The position numbers were made by a program, and so were the translations under genes. Shown here piece after piece: positions 48,070 to 60,270 of a stretch of DNA of 64,000 nt (position 1 is the stretch's first letter; each line of letters opens with the position of its first letter). The notes under the pieces are model-generated. The model was not told where the DNA came from and ran no database searches. It saw only the letters and a program-made list of their open reading frames with translations. Origin of the DNA: Archegozetes longisetosus (lineage: Eukaryota; Arthropoda; Arachnida; Sarcoptiformes; Trhypochthoniidae); NCBI GenBank assembly GCA_018873245.2, contig JAEMBT020000004.1:11664418-11728417 (forward strand). Direction: 5' to 3'.

Positions 48070-50010
48070 CTAAATCCATCGTAACTGAAGAGCTTGAATA
48101 GAATAAGAAAATTGTTTAGAATCTATTGCAAACCTGTTCATAAAAGCGCGCAAAACATGCTTCTGTTGTGGACTCAAATGTCGAACAGAATGTGTTAACG
48201 CAGACAACGGACCCCTCAGATCCTCAACTTTCTCATGCTTTCCGTCTTCGTTTTTCAATAAACCCAAACTAACTAATAAGTTATTCATAACTATGTATTC
48301 ATTTTGGTTTTTAGCAATCGCTGACTTTAAAAATATTTCTAGAATATAATGGAATTTATCCTTTAGTGAGAATGCGGCCAAACCTCTAAACACTAAAATA
48401 TTTACCGCTTCGAATCAAAGCCTCCTCATTAAGCTTTGAACTATTACTATCATATCCAGCAACCGATACTTTGACAAATTGTGAGCACAAATCATTTATA
48501 TCTGTGTATTCCTATAGAATAGTTATTAAAATTACAAAAATACAAATGATTTAAAAATGGATGATTCTATTATAAAATTAAATGATCGCAATATTCAACT
48601 TTAAATCGTTAAAGCCATACATTTTCTATTTTTTTAGTCAGCTCTTCAATATTAGTAACAGAAATGTCTTTATCCTTCAATGACTTATCAGTTTCGCTAC
48701 TCTCTAAATCATTATCGTCTTCATCATGGCCTTCATCTTCATCTTGTGCTTCTTCATCGCTTCCTTCATCATCACTGGAAAAGTCAATTTAATTAATAAA
48801 AGCCTATGAATTGCCAGTAGTTATAAATTTTCAAATATACAAACGAAAATACCTAATACTAAGATCAATTTTATTTCCAAGAGCTTCAAATAATCTTTCA
48901 ACCCCTGTTTCGCCAAAATTGTTATTACTCAATTCAAGTTTAAATTCAGAGTTGTCTTGTTTTGAGGCAATTATTCTTAGCGAACATTTGATAAGAGCTT
49001 CAACTGCTTCTTCGCCTCCAATTTCATTACCACTCAAAACTATTTCTCTAACATTTGAAACGTTAGATTCATTGAGAGCTTCGCAAATGGCAATACAACC
49101 CGAACGCTTCAAAATACAATCACCAAAATTGATAATTTCGATCGATCTCAAGCTCTTGAGAGCTGATGCGATTGTCTTGGCCTGGGTCTTCAAATTGTTA
49201 TCATTCAAGTTGAGGTTTTTTAGATTCTTGTTAGCTTCAACTGCTTTAGCGATCGCTTCAATTCCTTTAGTATGAATACCATTTTGAGGCATTTCCAGAG
49301 TTTCTAAAGTTGTCAGTCTTTTGAAAAGATTGATATAAACAAATAAAAATCTGTTAAACAGTAAAAATATTATAAATCAAATACTCGGCCAAAGAATTTC
49401 CAATAGCTTTGGCTCCAATAATTTCCAAACGATTTCTGCCACAGATAAAAGTCTTCAAATTCTTCAAGTTCTTTAACGCTTTAGCCAATATCTCTCCTCC
49501 ACCGACACCCAATCCGTTATTATTGAGTCTTAAAATCTCCAGAGTCTGGCACGACTCACTTTGAAGGAATGGCAGCAATGAAGGCATACCTACTGGTCCG
49601 ATCGCGTTGTCGCTCAGATCTAATGTCTTGAGCCGAGCATTACTTAACATAATTCCAGACGTCAAAAATAGTATGGCTTCTGGTATTTCAGTCTTTAGTC
49701 TTCCCGTAAATAAGTTACTAAACAAAACATGTTTAAGACTTGATTTACTTTCGAGGCTTTTTCCGATTTCTTTGGCAGAAACGATTCCCAAAGTGTTCCC
49801 CTCAAGGTTCAATGTCAACAAATTGTTGCAATCGTCAATAGCCTTAACAATAGCTCTGACGTCTTCTTCCGAGTCGAGTTTCATTAAACGACCGGCAAAC
49901 GAGACAATCGTTTCATTATCTGGACTTTTATTGATCTCAATATTTTTTATATTATTTATTACATCTTTTAAGCCATCGTTTGATGAATTATTACTTTTGA
50001 CTTGAGACAT
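48070..50010 (-). CDS. RANGAP1: Ran GTPase-activating protein 1
   Basis: Stimulates GTP hydrolysis by Ran on the cytoplasmic side, setting the direction of nuclear transport. Exons 49385-50010, 48853-49317, about 48624-48774, about 48407-48512 and 48070-48395. The leucine-rich repeat domain covers the first two exons, for example LLTLNLEGNTLGIVSAKEIG, VLFSNLFTGRLKTEIPEAI with the conserved arginine thought to act in catalysis, RLKTLDLSDNAIGPVG, ETLEMPQNGIHTKGIEAIA and REIVLSGNEIGGE. An acidic stretch (SDDEGSDEEAQDEDEG) follows, as in all RanGAPs. The C-terminal exons match the RANGAP1 SUMO-acceptor-type domain (RGPLSALTHSVRHLSP). Confidence 0.94.
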
Positions 50011-52358
50011 TTTTAATACAAATTAATGGCAAATAATTATTAAATAATATTAATTTTTATAAATTATGAGTTTTTGATAACTAAATGAATTCACGTTTTG
50101 TTTTATTATATAGAGGGATTATATTGTCATTACCTTCGTGAGAATATACTGTTGATTTGGGATCAACTTTTGCTAAACTTTTGACAAGTTTATCACTTAA
50201 TTGCGTGAAGATATACTTTCATAGTTTTAATTGTTATCAAGAATACTTTTCAAGTTAAAACTAGAACTAATATATTGTAGAAATTTTTAATTTGATTTTT
50301 TGAGCAATCTCTAAAACTTTGTTAAATGGAATACTAAACTTAAAATGCTTGCAGAACTAAAGAAAATGAAGACAAGTTTCGGTTATATTTTTAAAATGTG
50401 ATATCAGATATATTAATATGATTTTTAGAAAAAACACCATTAAAATCTAATTTGTAGTAAAAAAATTATAAATAATTTAGTTTTCATATAAATTGCTATA
50501 TGAATGTGACTAAAAATGTTGTTTCTCACAAGTGAATGGACAAACGTTTTGACTGTATTTTTCATATAGAGTATTTAATATGTAAATACTTTTAATTACT
50601 ATTACTTTATATATTACTACATACTTACTACTAATTTGTTAGTTAATAGCAATTGAAAGCAATCATTAATTGATAAAAGTTTTAAATATCCTCAATTGAG
50701 GCAAAGTTAACAACAAGAAAGTATTGTAAAGTATAACAAACTATTTAATGGAATAAAAATTCCTAAATGTTATAATTGATGTGATTTTGAGTCAAAATAT
50801 AGTCTCTGTAGAGTCAAATATAGTGCTCACAAAAAATCAAACCATTCGAATGTGTTTGGGCTAAAATAACTGATGTTCAATTATTCTTATCCGTAGATAA
50901 ATTAATTGTGATTCGCTTTAATTCAATAATTATGTTTAAGTTGATGAATCAACTTATGAACGAACTTTTGAAAATATTTGTCGAATCATAGCAAAGATTA
51001 CGATAACAACGAAATGCAGTATAAAATATGTGTGTTATATAAACAGTTTACAAGTTTAGCGAATTTAGTAGTTCAATAAGAGTTGACACGAACGCATTGG
51101 CAACGACGTATAGAAATGCAAGTTATACCAAAATCGTTAATTTTGATTATTCACTAAAACCATAATAGATTGTCATCTAATGAAGTATTCAACGATCTAA
51201 ATGGCACTTCAACTTTGAGTATTGTTTCAAATTGTTGCCATAAATATGATGAATGAGACGCGCTAACAGTAAAATATGAGTCAATTATTAATTGGCGACA
51301 ATGCCCTATTTTTCGCTTCTTTTAATCCAATTCTCTCAGAATTAATTCGAATTTATTCATATATGAACATCTCATTAGACTTGTTATCCATATCTGTGAA
51401 TAGAGCCTAGTCTGAAACCGAAAACTAATTGTGGCTATACCTCAAAAAATGCTAGTGTCAACAAAAACGTTCCAACATATCATTACACCTCTTATGAAGT
51501 ATTAGTCCAACAAAACATTCAAATGTTTAAAAAGTGATTCATAGAAGATTCAATAGTGAGTTGGTTGAATGAATACTATGGAATCACTCATTTATGCGAA
51601 CAAATGGCAAATATTAAAATAAGCTTTACTTTCTCACAAACTGCTGCACCAAATGATTCGATACCTGACGCAAACAAAAGTTTGCGCACAATACTTTAAG
51701 ACCTAATCCAACAAAATAAGAAATTAAGTGAAACACTTCAATTAATCTAAATCTTTTAAGGCTAAATTCATTGTTTTTCAAACATTATCATGAACTTAGA
51801 CTTTATTCAGATAACAGTACATTTTTCGTTTGTCTAAAATAAAAGATAAGATTTTTTTGGCTAGATCTAAAGTCTCGCACTAGTGCGAGATATTAGCCAG
51901 TCCCGTTTTTTCTGAATTTTTATATTCTTGCTGTAAGTTGAGGAAGCTTTACTTCATTATTATCGGTCATTACGATAAGCTGATTAATAAATGAGACCAA
52001 AACAGTGACAGATATTTTTCAAGGTTTTACAAAGCAGTTTCTGTTCGCTTTCCATTTAACCTTTTTACGAACTTGTTTATGATTACATATTGATTAAGCA
52101 TAATCTCTATAAACAAAGTTTATGGCATTATTTCATGTGAAATATCAAAAAATCCGAGAGCTTTATCAGAAACAAGCCATTAGTCTGGTTGGAGTTTGTT
52201 AAGCCATTAGTTTGAAGTGTTTATCTTTTGTAAAAATATTAAATTTTGGTGCAAACACTACTGTATAAATTTAAATGAGATAAATTTAATATAAAGTAAA
52301 CATTTTTTCAGAATTAACAAAGCATCGAATGATAAAAGTTTAAGATAAACTTAAAAAT
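50011..52358. other. 2.3-kb intergenic region between RANGAP1 and ACSF2
   Basis: Very AT-rich, with no supportable ORF. At about 51470-51665 it holds one copy of a dispersed repeat whose other copy, at 55.36/57.76 kb, is split by a hAT element. The rest shows nothing recognised; promoters of the two divergent genes should be here. Confidence 0.5.
51470..51665. repeat. Dispersed repeat, copy A
   Basis: Shares the words CTTATGA.GTATTAGTCCAA, ATAGAAGATTCAATAGTGA, TTGGTTGAA, TGGAATCACT and TTTATGCGAACAA with 57761-57935, in the same order and orientation, at roughly 80% identity. Non-coding. The class is unknown. Confidence 0.75.
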
Positions 52359-55168
52359 ATGAATTTAATAAGATGCTTACGAAAAATAGTTGTGACGAAT
52401 ACACGTTACAATCACAGCTATGTTTTCGGTAAATCAAACGAATCACTGGTTCCTCTTCTATTGTCAGACATAATCGAAAGAAATGCCATCGAATGTCCTC
52501 AAAGTATAGCTTGCATTTCAAGGCATCAAAACATCACTAAATCATACTCAGAATTGAGAAAAGATGTGAGTAGTCGTCAAATATTGAGGTCTTTTCTAAA
52601 ATATTTGAACAATTCGATCATTTGTATTGAAGGTGAATAAATTAACAAAAGTTCTGAAAGGGTTGGGCTGCCAAAAAGGGACTCGAGTTGGTATTTGGGC
52701 TCATAATCGCTATGAATGGATGGTTACACAGTTCGCAACCGCAAAATTAGGCTCTATTTTGGTTAATCAAAGCAATCTATTTAAAACTTGCAAACAATTC
52801 AATACAAATTGAAATAAATAAAACACTTTTACCCATTAGGTCAATGTTAATCCTGGTTATAAAATGAATGAATTAAAATATTGTCTGGATTTGGTTGGAT
52901 GTCATACTTTAATCTCAAGTCAACGCATCAAAACGTCGAACTATTATGAAATTTTACAAAATCTTATGCCATCGCTTTCCAGTTGTACTTCTACTAAAAA
53001 TATCGAAACAGAACAGTAAGAAAATTATGTTTAGTTTTCATTTGATTGACATGTTTTTGATTTATAGAGTCAGTTCGTTGAGAAATATTGTGATGTTATC
53101 TCATCCCGAAGAACCTGCACCTGAAAACTTTGTGAGATTTAATGATTTGATGAATAACGTTAGCGATGAAGATATTGAAGTAAACGACATTTATTTCGAC
53201 GATGCGGTGAACATACAATTCACTTCTGTAAAAATGATTGTCTTTTTGGCAATTAATGAGTTAAATAAAACTGATATGAATGAAGTGCAAACCTAATATA
53301 TACCATTTATTTGTTGACTATAAATCAAGCGAATAAACATTTCATTTCAGTTTTATAGACTTATTAAGCTAAACAATTGGTTTAATTATGATTTAATGAA
53401 TCATTTAATGACTGCAACTATTTTAAGGGAACAACTGGTAACCCAAAAGGTGCGACTTTAAGTCATCACAATTTAATTAACAACTCAAGGCTTATGTCAA
53501 AGGGGTTTATGGAACAAATAGAAACAGTTAAACCAGTCATCTGTTGTCAAGTTCCTCTCTATCACGCATTTGGTTGTGTTGGCGGATCCATTGTCAGTGC
53601 TATCACAAAAGGAACTATTGTTTTTCCTTCAGAAATATTTAATCCAAAAGAGTCATTGGAAGCGATTCAAGAGTTAAAGTATAATAATCAAACAACTGAA
53701 GAATTTATAGAAAACAATGATTACATTGTTGTTTTAGATGCAACTTTCTTTATGGCACCCCAACAATGATGGTGGACTTACTCAATACACCGATACCTAT
53801 ATCTAAATATGATACAAGTCACATAATAAGAGGTTTGTTAAAATTAGATGTTACGAATGCAATTTATGTCACATTATGTCTATTATATATTAGGAGTAAC
53901 GGGAGGTTCGATTTGTCCACCGGAATTAATGAGATCTTTGTATAAAGCGATTCCTACACTGAAACATATTTTTGTAATAAATGACTTTATATAAATTGCG
54001 TCTTATATAGAATTTTAAGCTTTAGTCATTTGAGTGACTAAAAAACATTTTGCCAGAATCAGTTAGATTTGCCCGAGCATTGCTGCAGATTGCACTTATT
54101 TGCAGCTTACAATAATTATATTTAATTTTATAAGTACAGTAAACCAGGTTTGATCAAAGTCCATATGAGAGCGATCTGCAACAAGAGTGGGCAAAACCAA
54201 ATTTTCAGTTAGATTTCTATAATGTATCACTGATTAAGTATAACTTATTGCTTGAAAATGCAAGCATGAGCTCAGAGTGCTCAATCAATTCAAATTTAAA
54301 TTAAATAGGATTCGAATTCAATTCATATCGAAATCTTGCTCAACAGAACGTTTATGGAAGCACTGAACTGAGTCCAGCAGTCACTATGACTTCGATTTAT
54401 GATTCTGAAGACAAACGATTTGAAACTGTTGGCAAAGCAATAGATCACACTGAAATCAAAATAGTCGACCACAAAACAGGCAAATTGGTGCCCATCGGAC
54501 AACCAGGAGAAATATTCGCGAGAGGGTATTGTTCTTTTCTGGGCTATTGGAATCAAGAGGACAAAACTAAAGAAGTCATGGATAACACGCGTTGGTACAG
54601 AACGGGGTGAGCATTCAATCTTCTAATCGCTGTTTTTCACAGATTAATAAATTAAGTATTCAATTAAGTGATATCGGGACTATGGATGAGCATGGATATA
54701 TTCGAATACTTTCCAGAATTAAAGAAATGATAATCAGAGGAGGAGAAAACATATTTCCCCGAGAAGTAGAAGAGTTCATTCTATCAAATCCAGACGTGGC
54801 TGATGTTCACGTATGTCTTTTAGTGACTGTCACTCGTTGGCACACAGCTTATGATTTATGATCATTGTTATTGAATGACAGGTCGTTGGAGTTCCTGACC
54901 ATAGAATGGGAGAAGAAATGTGTGCTTTCATTAGACTAAAATCGAACCAAACTAAAGTCACAGAAAAAGATATTAAAACTTTTCTCAAGGATAAGGTGAG
55001 AACAAATTTATAAAATCAGAAACTTTAGATATGATTACATGATTACAGATGAGTCACTTCAAAATTCCACGATATATCGAGTTTGTGGACGATTATCCGC
55101 GAACAGTAACCGGAAAAGTACAAAAATTTATTTTGAAAGATATAGCGACCAAAAAACATGGAAAGTGA
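52359..55168 (+). CDS. ACSF2: Acyl-CoA synthetase family member 2, mitochondrial
   Basis: Activates medium-chain fatty acids to acyl-CoA. About nine short exons. The first (from 52359) has a basic leader ([20 protein letters not shown]) fitting mitochondrial import. Then [35 protein letters not shown] (52850 region), VNIQFTS plus [15 protein letters not shown] across an intron (AMP-binding P-loop, 53215/53432), [76 protein letters not shown] and the C-terminal [13 protein letters not shown] with the adenylation lysine. The junction between about 53975 and 54310 does not join in frame with the obvious splice sites (one base off), so either a small exon or an indel is missing there. Confidence 0.9.
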
Positions 55169-55379
55169 AATCATTTTTTCTTCATGTCAATAAGAATACT
55201 ATTTTAAACTTTGAGTACTATGCTTTTGCTTATTGACTAATTTTGCAGTTATCTAGTTTGAGTTTGTATTTAACGATTTTACGAATTCAGTAAATTTGAG
55301 AAATTTTTTCATAGTTAAATACGAAGTTTTCTAACTGCCAATTTTTTTGACGTGAGCATGTCATTGCGTCTCTTATGAG

Positions 55380-57760
55380 TAGTAATACAGTATTCGGCGT
55401 GAAGGCTAGTCTGAATTCGGCGGCGAGATTCGGCTTAACCTTCAAACCGAACAAATTTTTCATAATTCGGCGGTGAAATTCGGCTTAAAAAATTACATAA
55501 ATTTTTGTTGAATAATCAGACTTTATAATAGCATCATTCTATTAATACAATTTAATAATTAACAAGCCTTTGTTCAATATCTCCATTAAAATATACAATC
55601 ATTTGAATTTAAGCGTGTCTGAATTGAAGTGATTTTTTTAGATAGTATTGATATCTCTCATTTTACTGAATGACCTTTCAGCATCACAACTGCCACATGC
55701 CATACATAAGAAAGATATTTCAATTTTTGACAATTTCGCAAATTTATGAGAACTATTAACCCAATAAGTTAAGGCATTGATCTCTTGATTATCAGGAACT
55801 TCTTCTGTCAAATAAGTTTTGAACTCATTTTCTATAATATTTAAATCTTTTTCATCAGATATTTCCAGAAATAAGTTCTTGTAATAATCATATTGTTGAA
55901 ACAGTATAGCTTTCTCGAAACGGTCGAGTATTTGTAGCTTTTGAACAAACCGTTATCACCAAAAACTTCATTATTTAAATTTCTACAGCATGTCAAGTAC
56001 CACTTATTTTTCACTTCATTTTGAAAATCTTTGAGAATATCTTCAATTATTTTCCTATTAGAGATTGACATTCCACGCAACAAATTTTCTACTTTATCAC
56101 TAGGTTGAAAATTTTCAAATCTTTTCAACAAGTTTTGCATAATTTTGTATACTTTATGAGAATTTGAGGTTCCAGTTTGAAGAGATTTTTGCAATTTTTC
56201 AATAGGACTTAAGAAGTCCACAATGTCATTGAGTGATACAAAAACGAGCATTTTGTCCAAATCATTGCCTAATGATGCTTTAACAGATTCGACTTTTCTA
56301 GAGCTCAATTTGTAAGTATTTATAAAGTCACACAAATAACTCCATAATTCGATGATATCCAATGTTCTGTAATATGAAAACCAACGGTGATCAACGACTT
56401 GCTCAGGTTTCTTAATAGGTAATAGAGTCTTTTCAAGCAATTCGTTCAACTCTTCATTCATTTTATTTGCATTTAAAAATAAATTTCCAAAATGAATAAT
56501 TATTTCTTTAAGAACTCTCATTTTATTAGACTTAAAACCATGAATTACTGCCACATGAATCAAATGCGAGATATCATTGATGTGATGTATATGTATATAT
56601 ATTGAGTCTCTTTAATAACTTGTGCACACTTTAGAGCATAACTTGCAGAGTCGGTACTAATAGCTATAACATCTGACCAAGCATTTTCATATTTCTTCAG
56701 AATGGAATTAGTTAAAGTTATGATTGAATTATGGTCACAAATCTTCAAAACTGGACAGCCAATCAATAGAATTGAGTCGGTTTTCATATTTTCATCGTAA
56801 AATGAAAAATGAACAAAGAGTATTAACGGTTTTTCTTCCAATAATATCTGGAGATTCGTCAAACACTAAACTAATTTTTTGATTTTTAATTTTCTGTTTA
56901 ATACGATCCGTATGTCTTTCAAAATTTTGCATCAAATATTTATTTTTCAAATGTCCTGCATTTGTTCATATATTTGTTGCAGCAGGAATCCACTTTCTCG
57001 CAAATTGTCCTAAAGGTCCGTCAGCGGATTGCAATGGCATGCCAGCTAATGATAATGAATAAACAAAATCATGACAAATAGATTCTGCAGCTTGTTCTTT
57101 GGTTTTCAATCTGACTTCAGTTTCTTCAATAGTTAATTGTTTTCCACTTTTATCGCGTTCCAAATAACTTTTGTTGAACTTGTTGTGTTTTGCTGAACCA
57201 TTTATGTGTTATTTCAAACGAGTGCAAATATGAGTCTTCGTAATTAAATTCAATTCCACAGTATTTACAACTCAAGACCTCTTTCTCTTTATTTTCACCA
57301 CTATTTTCTATTGATTTGATCAATTTTACAACTTTTAAGTCATTATAAATATGAGCCCAAAATTGTGGCCTTTTCTTACTTTTTAAAATTTTGTTTGAAT
57401 CCATTTAAATTTAATAAATTAAAAAAGTGCAAAATAAACATTTAATTCATGCTATAAAACACGATTTAATATATAATGTTTACATAAAGTGTGTATTTTT
57501 AGTTTAAAACCTTATCATTAATTGACTTACTATTTGAATGTATTATTGTTTACAGTTTTTTAAATATACAGTTATATGTTTTTTGTTTAGAGACAATATA
57601 CAAAAATGCATCAATTATACTCAACTTCAATCAAAAATTGCTTAAAATTCGGTTTATTCGCCGTCAATTCGGTCCGCGTCGTATCTTTTTTGTTTGATTC
57701 GGCGGTGAAATTCGGCCTTAAAGTCTAAATTGGGCGTCAAGCCGAAAACTGTATTCACTA
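55380..57760 (-). mobile_element. hAT transposon, 2381 bp, with 8-bp TSD
   Basis: The ends are inverted (TAGTAATACAGTATTCGGCG left, TAGTGAATACAGTTTTCGGC right in reverse complement), flanked by the perfect 8-bp direct repeat CTTATGAG (55372-55379, 57761-57768). Inside, the minus strand carries a broken hAT transposase. Near both ends lies the word TTCGGCGGTGAAATTCGGC in the same orientation (55473 and 57700), with a variant at 55418; subterminal motifs of this kind are common in hATs. Confidence 0.93.
55630..57404 (-). pseudogene. Broken hAT transposase with BED-type zinc finger
   Basis: Pieces in order: 57150-57404 with a BED-like finger (FWAHIYNDL, then CKYCGIEF and HSFEITHKWF); 56966-57163 with HDFVYSLSLAGMPLQ; 56560-56862 with WSDVIAISTDSASYAL, holding a catalytic Asp; 55841-56563 with VDHRWFSYYRTLDI and the alpha-helical region; then out of frame the C-terminal dimerisation part near 55630-55800 (YWVNSSHKFAKLSK, ACGSCDAERSFSKM). 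Several frameshifts and stops separate the pieces, so it is inactive, although the terminal repeats are still good. Confidence 0.88.
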
Positions 57761-57935
57761 CTTATGAGTTATTAGTCCAATAAGTGATTGAAATATTTAA
57801 GAAGTGATTGATAGAAGATTCAATAGTGAATTGGTTGAACGAATTCAGTGGAATCACTGATTTATGCGAACAATTGGCAAATATGAAAATAAGTTTTACT
57901 TTCTCACAAATTGTTACACGAAATGATTTGACTAG

Positions 57936-58709
57936 ACTTCGAAATGACTAATTTGATAATGGCTAATCCCTATTCTGAATCCCCTAGTAACTCATTGCCG
58001 GAATGATTGCTCCATTATTCAAATTTTGGAATAAACTAAAAAAATCTTTTGAATTAGTAATATTGAGTAAAACTTAAGCTAATAAAAAAATGTTCAGCAT
58101 TTATAAACCCACTTTTCTTTTCAAATCGAAGTCTAAATAAAATTTTACAAATATCAAAGCATTCCTTTAGGACTAATATGCGATTTTCTTGAGTCTTACA
58201 TTTGAGACTAATGCGCCAAAACCTATATATTAAGGCACATATACATATCAATTTTGATCTCAGTTAATTACTGAACTCTTAACTAATAGAAAATTAATAG
58301 AGATGAGTCTTTGATAAGTCTTATTGATAAAATTTTTGATAGTATGAAAACATAAATAATATTATATCGATGATTTACATACTTCAAAAATGATTTTTAG
58401 AGCCCATTTTCATTCATATCGAATCGCACTGAAGTCAAGCTAAAAGTTTGATAAAGATATGAAAAGTTAAATCAGTTTCTAAACTGTTAATAATCTAAAT
58501 GGCCTTCAATTCAAAGTGGTGCTCAATACTTTCAGTTTTTTCAAGTTTCCTCAGATGAAGCAGTTAACTCATTATTACATTTGTAATTTTAAATAAATGA
58601 GATTAGTTTCAACTGTAAAGCAATGAACTTAGAATGGCTTTTACTATTATATTGCATTGTGCTCTTTGTAAGTATGTTATAATTAGTAGTAGTAGCAGTA
58701 TAATGAATC
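57936..58709. other. AT-rich gap before the LINE
   Basis: About 770 bp, no gene recognised. Confidence 0.4.
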
Positions 58710-58718
58710 GGTATTTAA

Positions 58719-59535
58719 ATCAGATAATAAAGAGGAAATCACAGATATTAATGAAATAGTATCAGAATTTAGTAATTATTTTGCCTCAAATTATAATAAT
58801 AATCAGATTGACTCTAATTTAAATTATAATGATATTGCGGTGCACACATTATCAGCATTTGATGTGTCAATGATAGATATTGTGAAAGCGATCAATAAAT
58901 TTAAAATTAACAAATCTGAAGGGCCATCGCTAATTCCAAACGTTGAAATTAAAAAATATGTTAATGGAATTTCGAAATTTTATATTTTTTCTATAATTAT
59001 ATAATTGCATTATCTCAAATGCCGGATAAAATGAAAATTGCTTCAGTTATACCAATCCCAAAGGCGGGCAAAAATAGGTCTGAAATTAAATCATATCGGG
59101 GAGTTTCAATCCAGCAAAATATTATGCGGCTTTTTGATAGTATAATTATTAATCAGATTCTATTGCATAGTTACCGAAATAATTTAATTTCGAATACACG
59201 ATATGCATATAAAAGAGGAATCAGTCCATACTTTCAACATGCGTATGTTCAAAAATTAATATTTAACTCTTTAAACGATACAAATGTTCAATGTATTGAT
59301 TTGATATTTTTAGATTTATCTAATGCATTCGACACAATTCCCCCCTAAAAGATTATTAGAAAAGTTACATTCAATGGGGTTTGTCGGGAATGCATTGACT
59401 TTATTAGAATCGCATTTTTGCAATCATAAACAATACGTTAACTATAACGAAATTGAATCCGATTCTGTCAGTGTTCCGTCAGGTGTGCCTCAGGGTGGCG
59501 TTTTACCACCGTTGTTATTCAATTTATATATCTCA
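58719..59535 (+). pseudogene. LINE reverse transcriptase, 5' piece
   Basis: Frames in order encode ISEFSNYF-type IVSEFSNYFASN, IDIVKAINKFKINKSEGPS, then in another frame SVIPIPKAGKNRSEIKSYRG, LDLSNAFDTIPP (the F.DL.. A.D catalytic region) and, after a further shift, SGVPQGGVLPPLLFNLYI. The piece stops at the TCA where the palindromic element starts. Standard RT blocks for this LINE class. Confidence 0.85.
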
Positions 59536-60270
59536 CGAGGGAAGTTCGGGACTATGTAATAACCGATTTCAAAAATATTTTTATGGCATAAACAACACGT
59601 CATATGATGTCCGAAAAGGCATATAAAAAAGGCTGACCGCTAGACACTTATAAGTTATGACCACTTAAAAAGTGATTTCCTATGGCTTATTTATATTGAT
59701 TCCTATGTATTTCGCCTATTATGCATGTACTTTAATTCAGTCAAATTACTTAATGGATTGCAATAATATTGTTAATAAGGAGAAACTTCAAGTCATTTTG
59801 AACAAAAAAAAAGGATAATCTGAAGTTTTATATTTAAAAGTAAGTTTCTATATATCAATAGTTCTAGATTTTCGTATTTATCATATCTCTAAAAATTTCT
59901 TTAGAAATCCATTGAATTTAAAAGATATGATAGATACGAAAAATTAGAACTATTGATATATAGAACTTTTAAATATGAAATTTCAGATTATCCTTTTTTT
60001 TTTGATCAAAATCATTTGAAGTTTTTGCTTATTAACAATATTATTGCCATTCATTGAGCAATTTGACTGAATTAGAGTACATTTTGATGGAAAAAATACA
60101 TAGAAATCAATAGAAATAAGCCATAGGAAATCACTTTTTAAGTGGTCATAACTTATAAGTGTCTAGCGGTCAGCCTTTTTTATATGCCTTTTCGGACATC
60201 ATATGACGTGTTGTTTATGCCATAAAAATATTTTTGAAATCGGTTATTACATAGTCCCGAACTTCTCTCG
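59536..60270. mobile_element. 735-bp near-perfect palindromic element with 3-bp TSD
   Basis: The two halves are inverted copies of each other over almost their whole length (about 360 bases each, centre near 59903). The outer 170 bases differ at only a few positions: the ends read CGAGGGAAGTTCGGGACTAT and CGAGAGAAGTTCGGGACTAT. It sits between two TCA triplets (59533-59535 and 60271-60273). Removing it with one TCA joins the LINE frame exactly (NLYI S DLPNA), which fixes the borders and proves a 3-bp target duplication. It has no coding capacity. Class unknown; a fold-back or single-hairpin MITE. Confidence 0.88.

Larger units (their letters stand above)
55355..57935. repeat. Dispersed repeat, copy B, split by a hAT element
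   Basis: The left part (about 55355-55379) and right part (57761-57935) together correspond to copy A at 51470-51665. The break falls exactly at the 8-bp target duplication CTTATGAG of the inserted hAT element, so this repeat was already present when the hAT landed. Confidence 0.75.

Noticed and set aside
48811..49275. Plus-strand ORF of 154 residues
   Set aside because: Antisense to the RANGAP1 leucine-rich repeat exon; regular repeats on minus keep this frame open.
49607..50005. Plus-strand ORF of 132 residues
   Set aside because: Antisense to RANGAP1 exon 1 with no family features.
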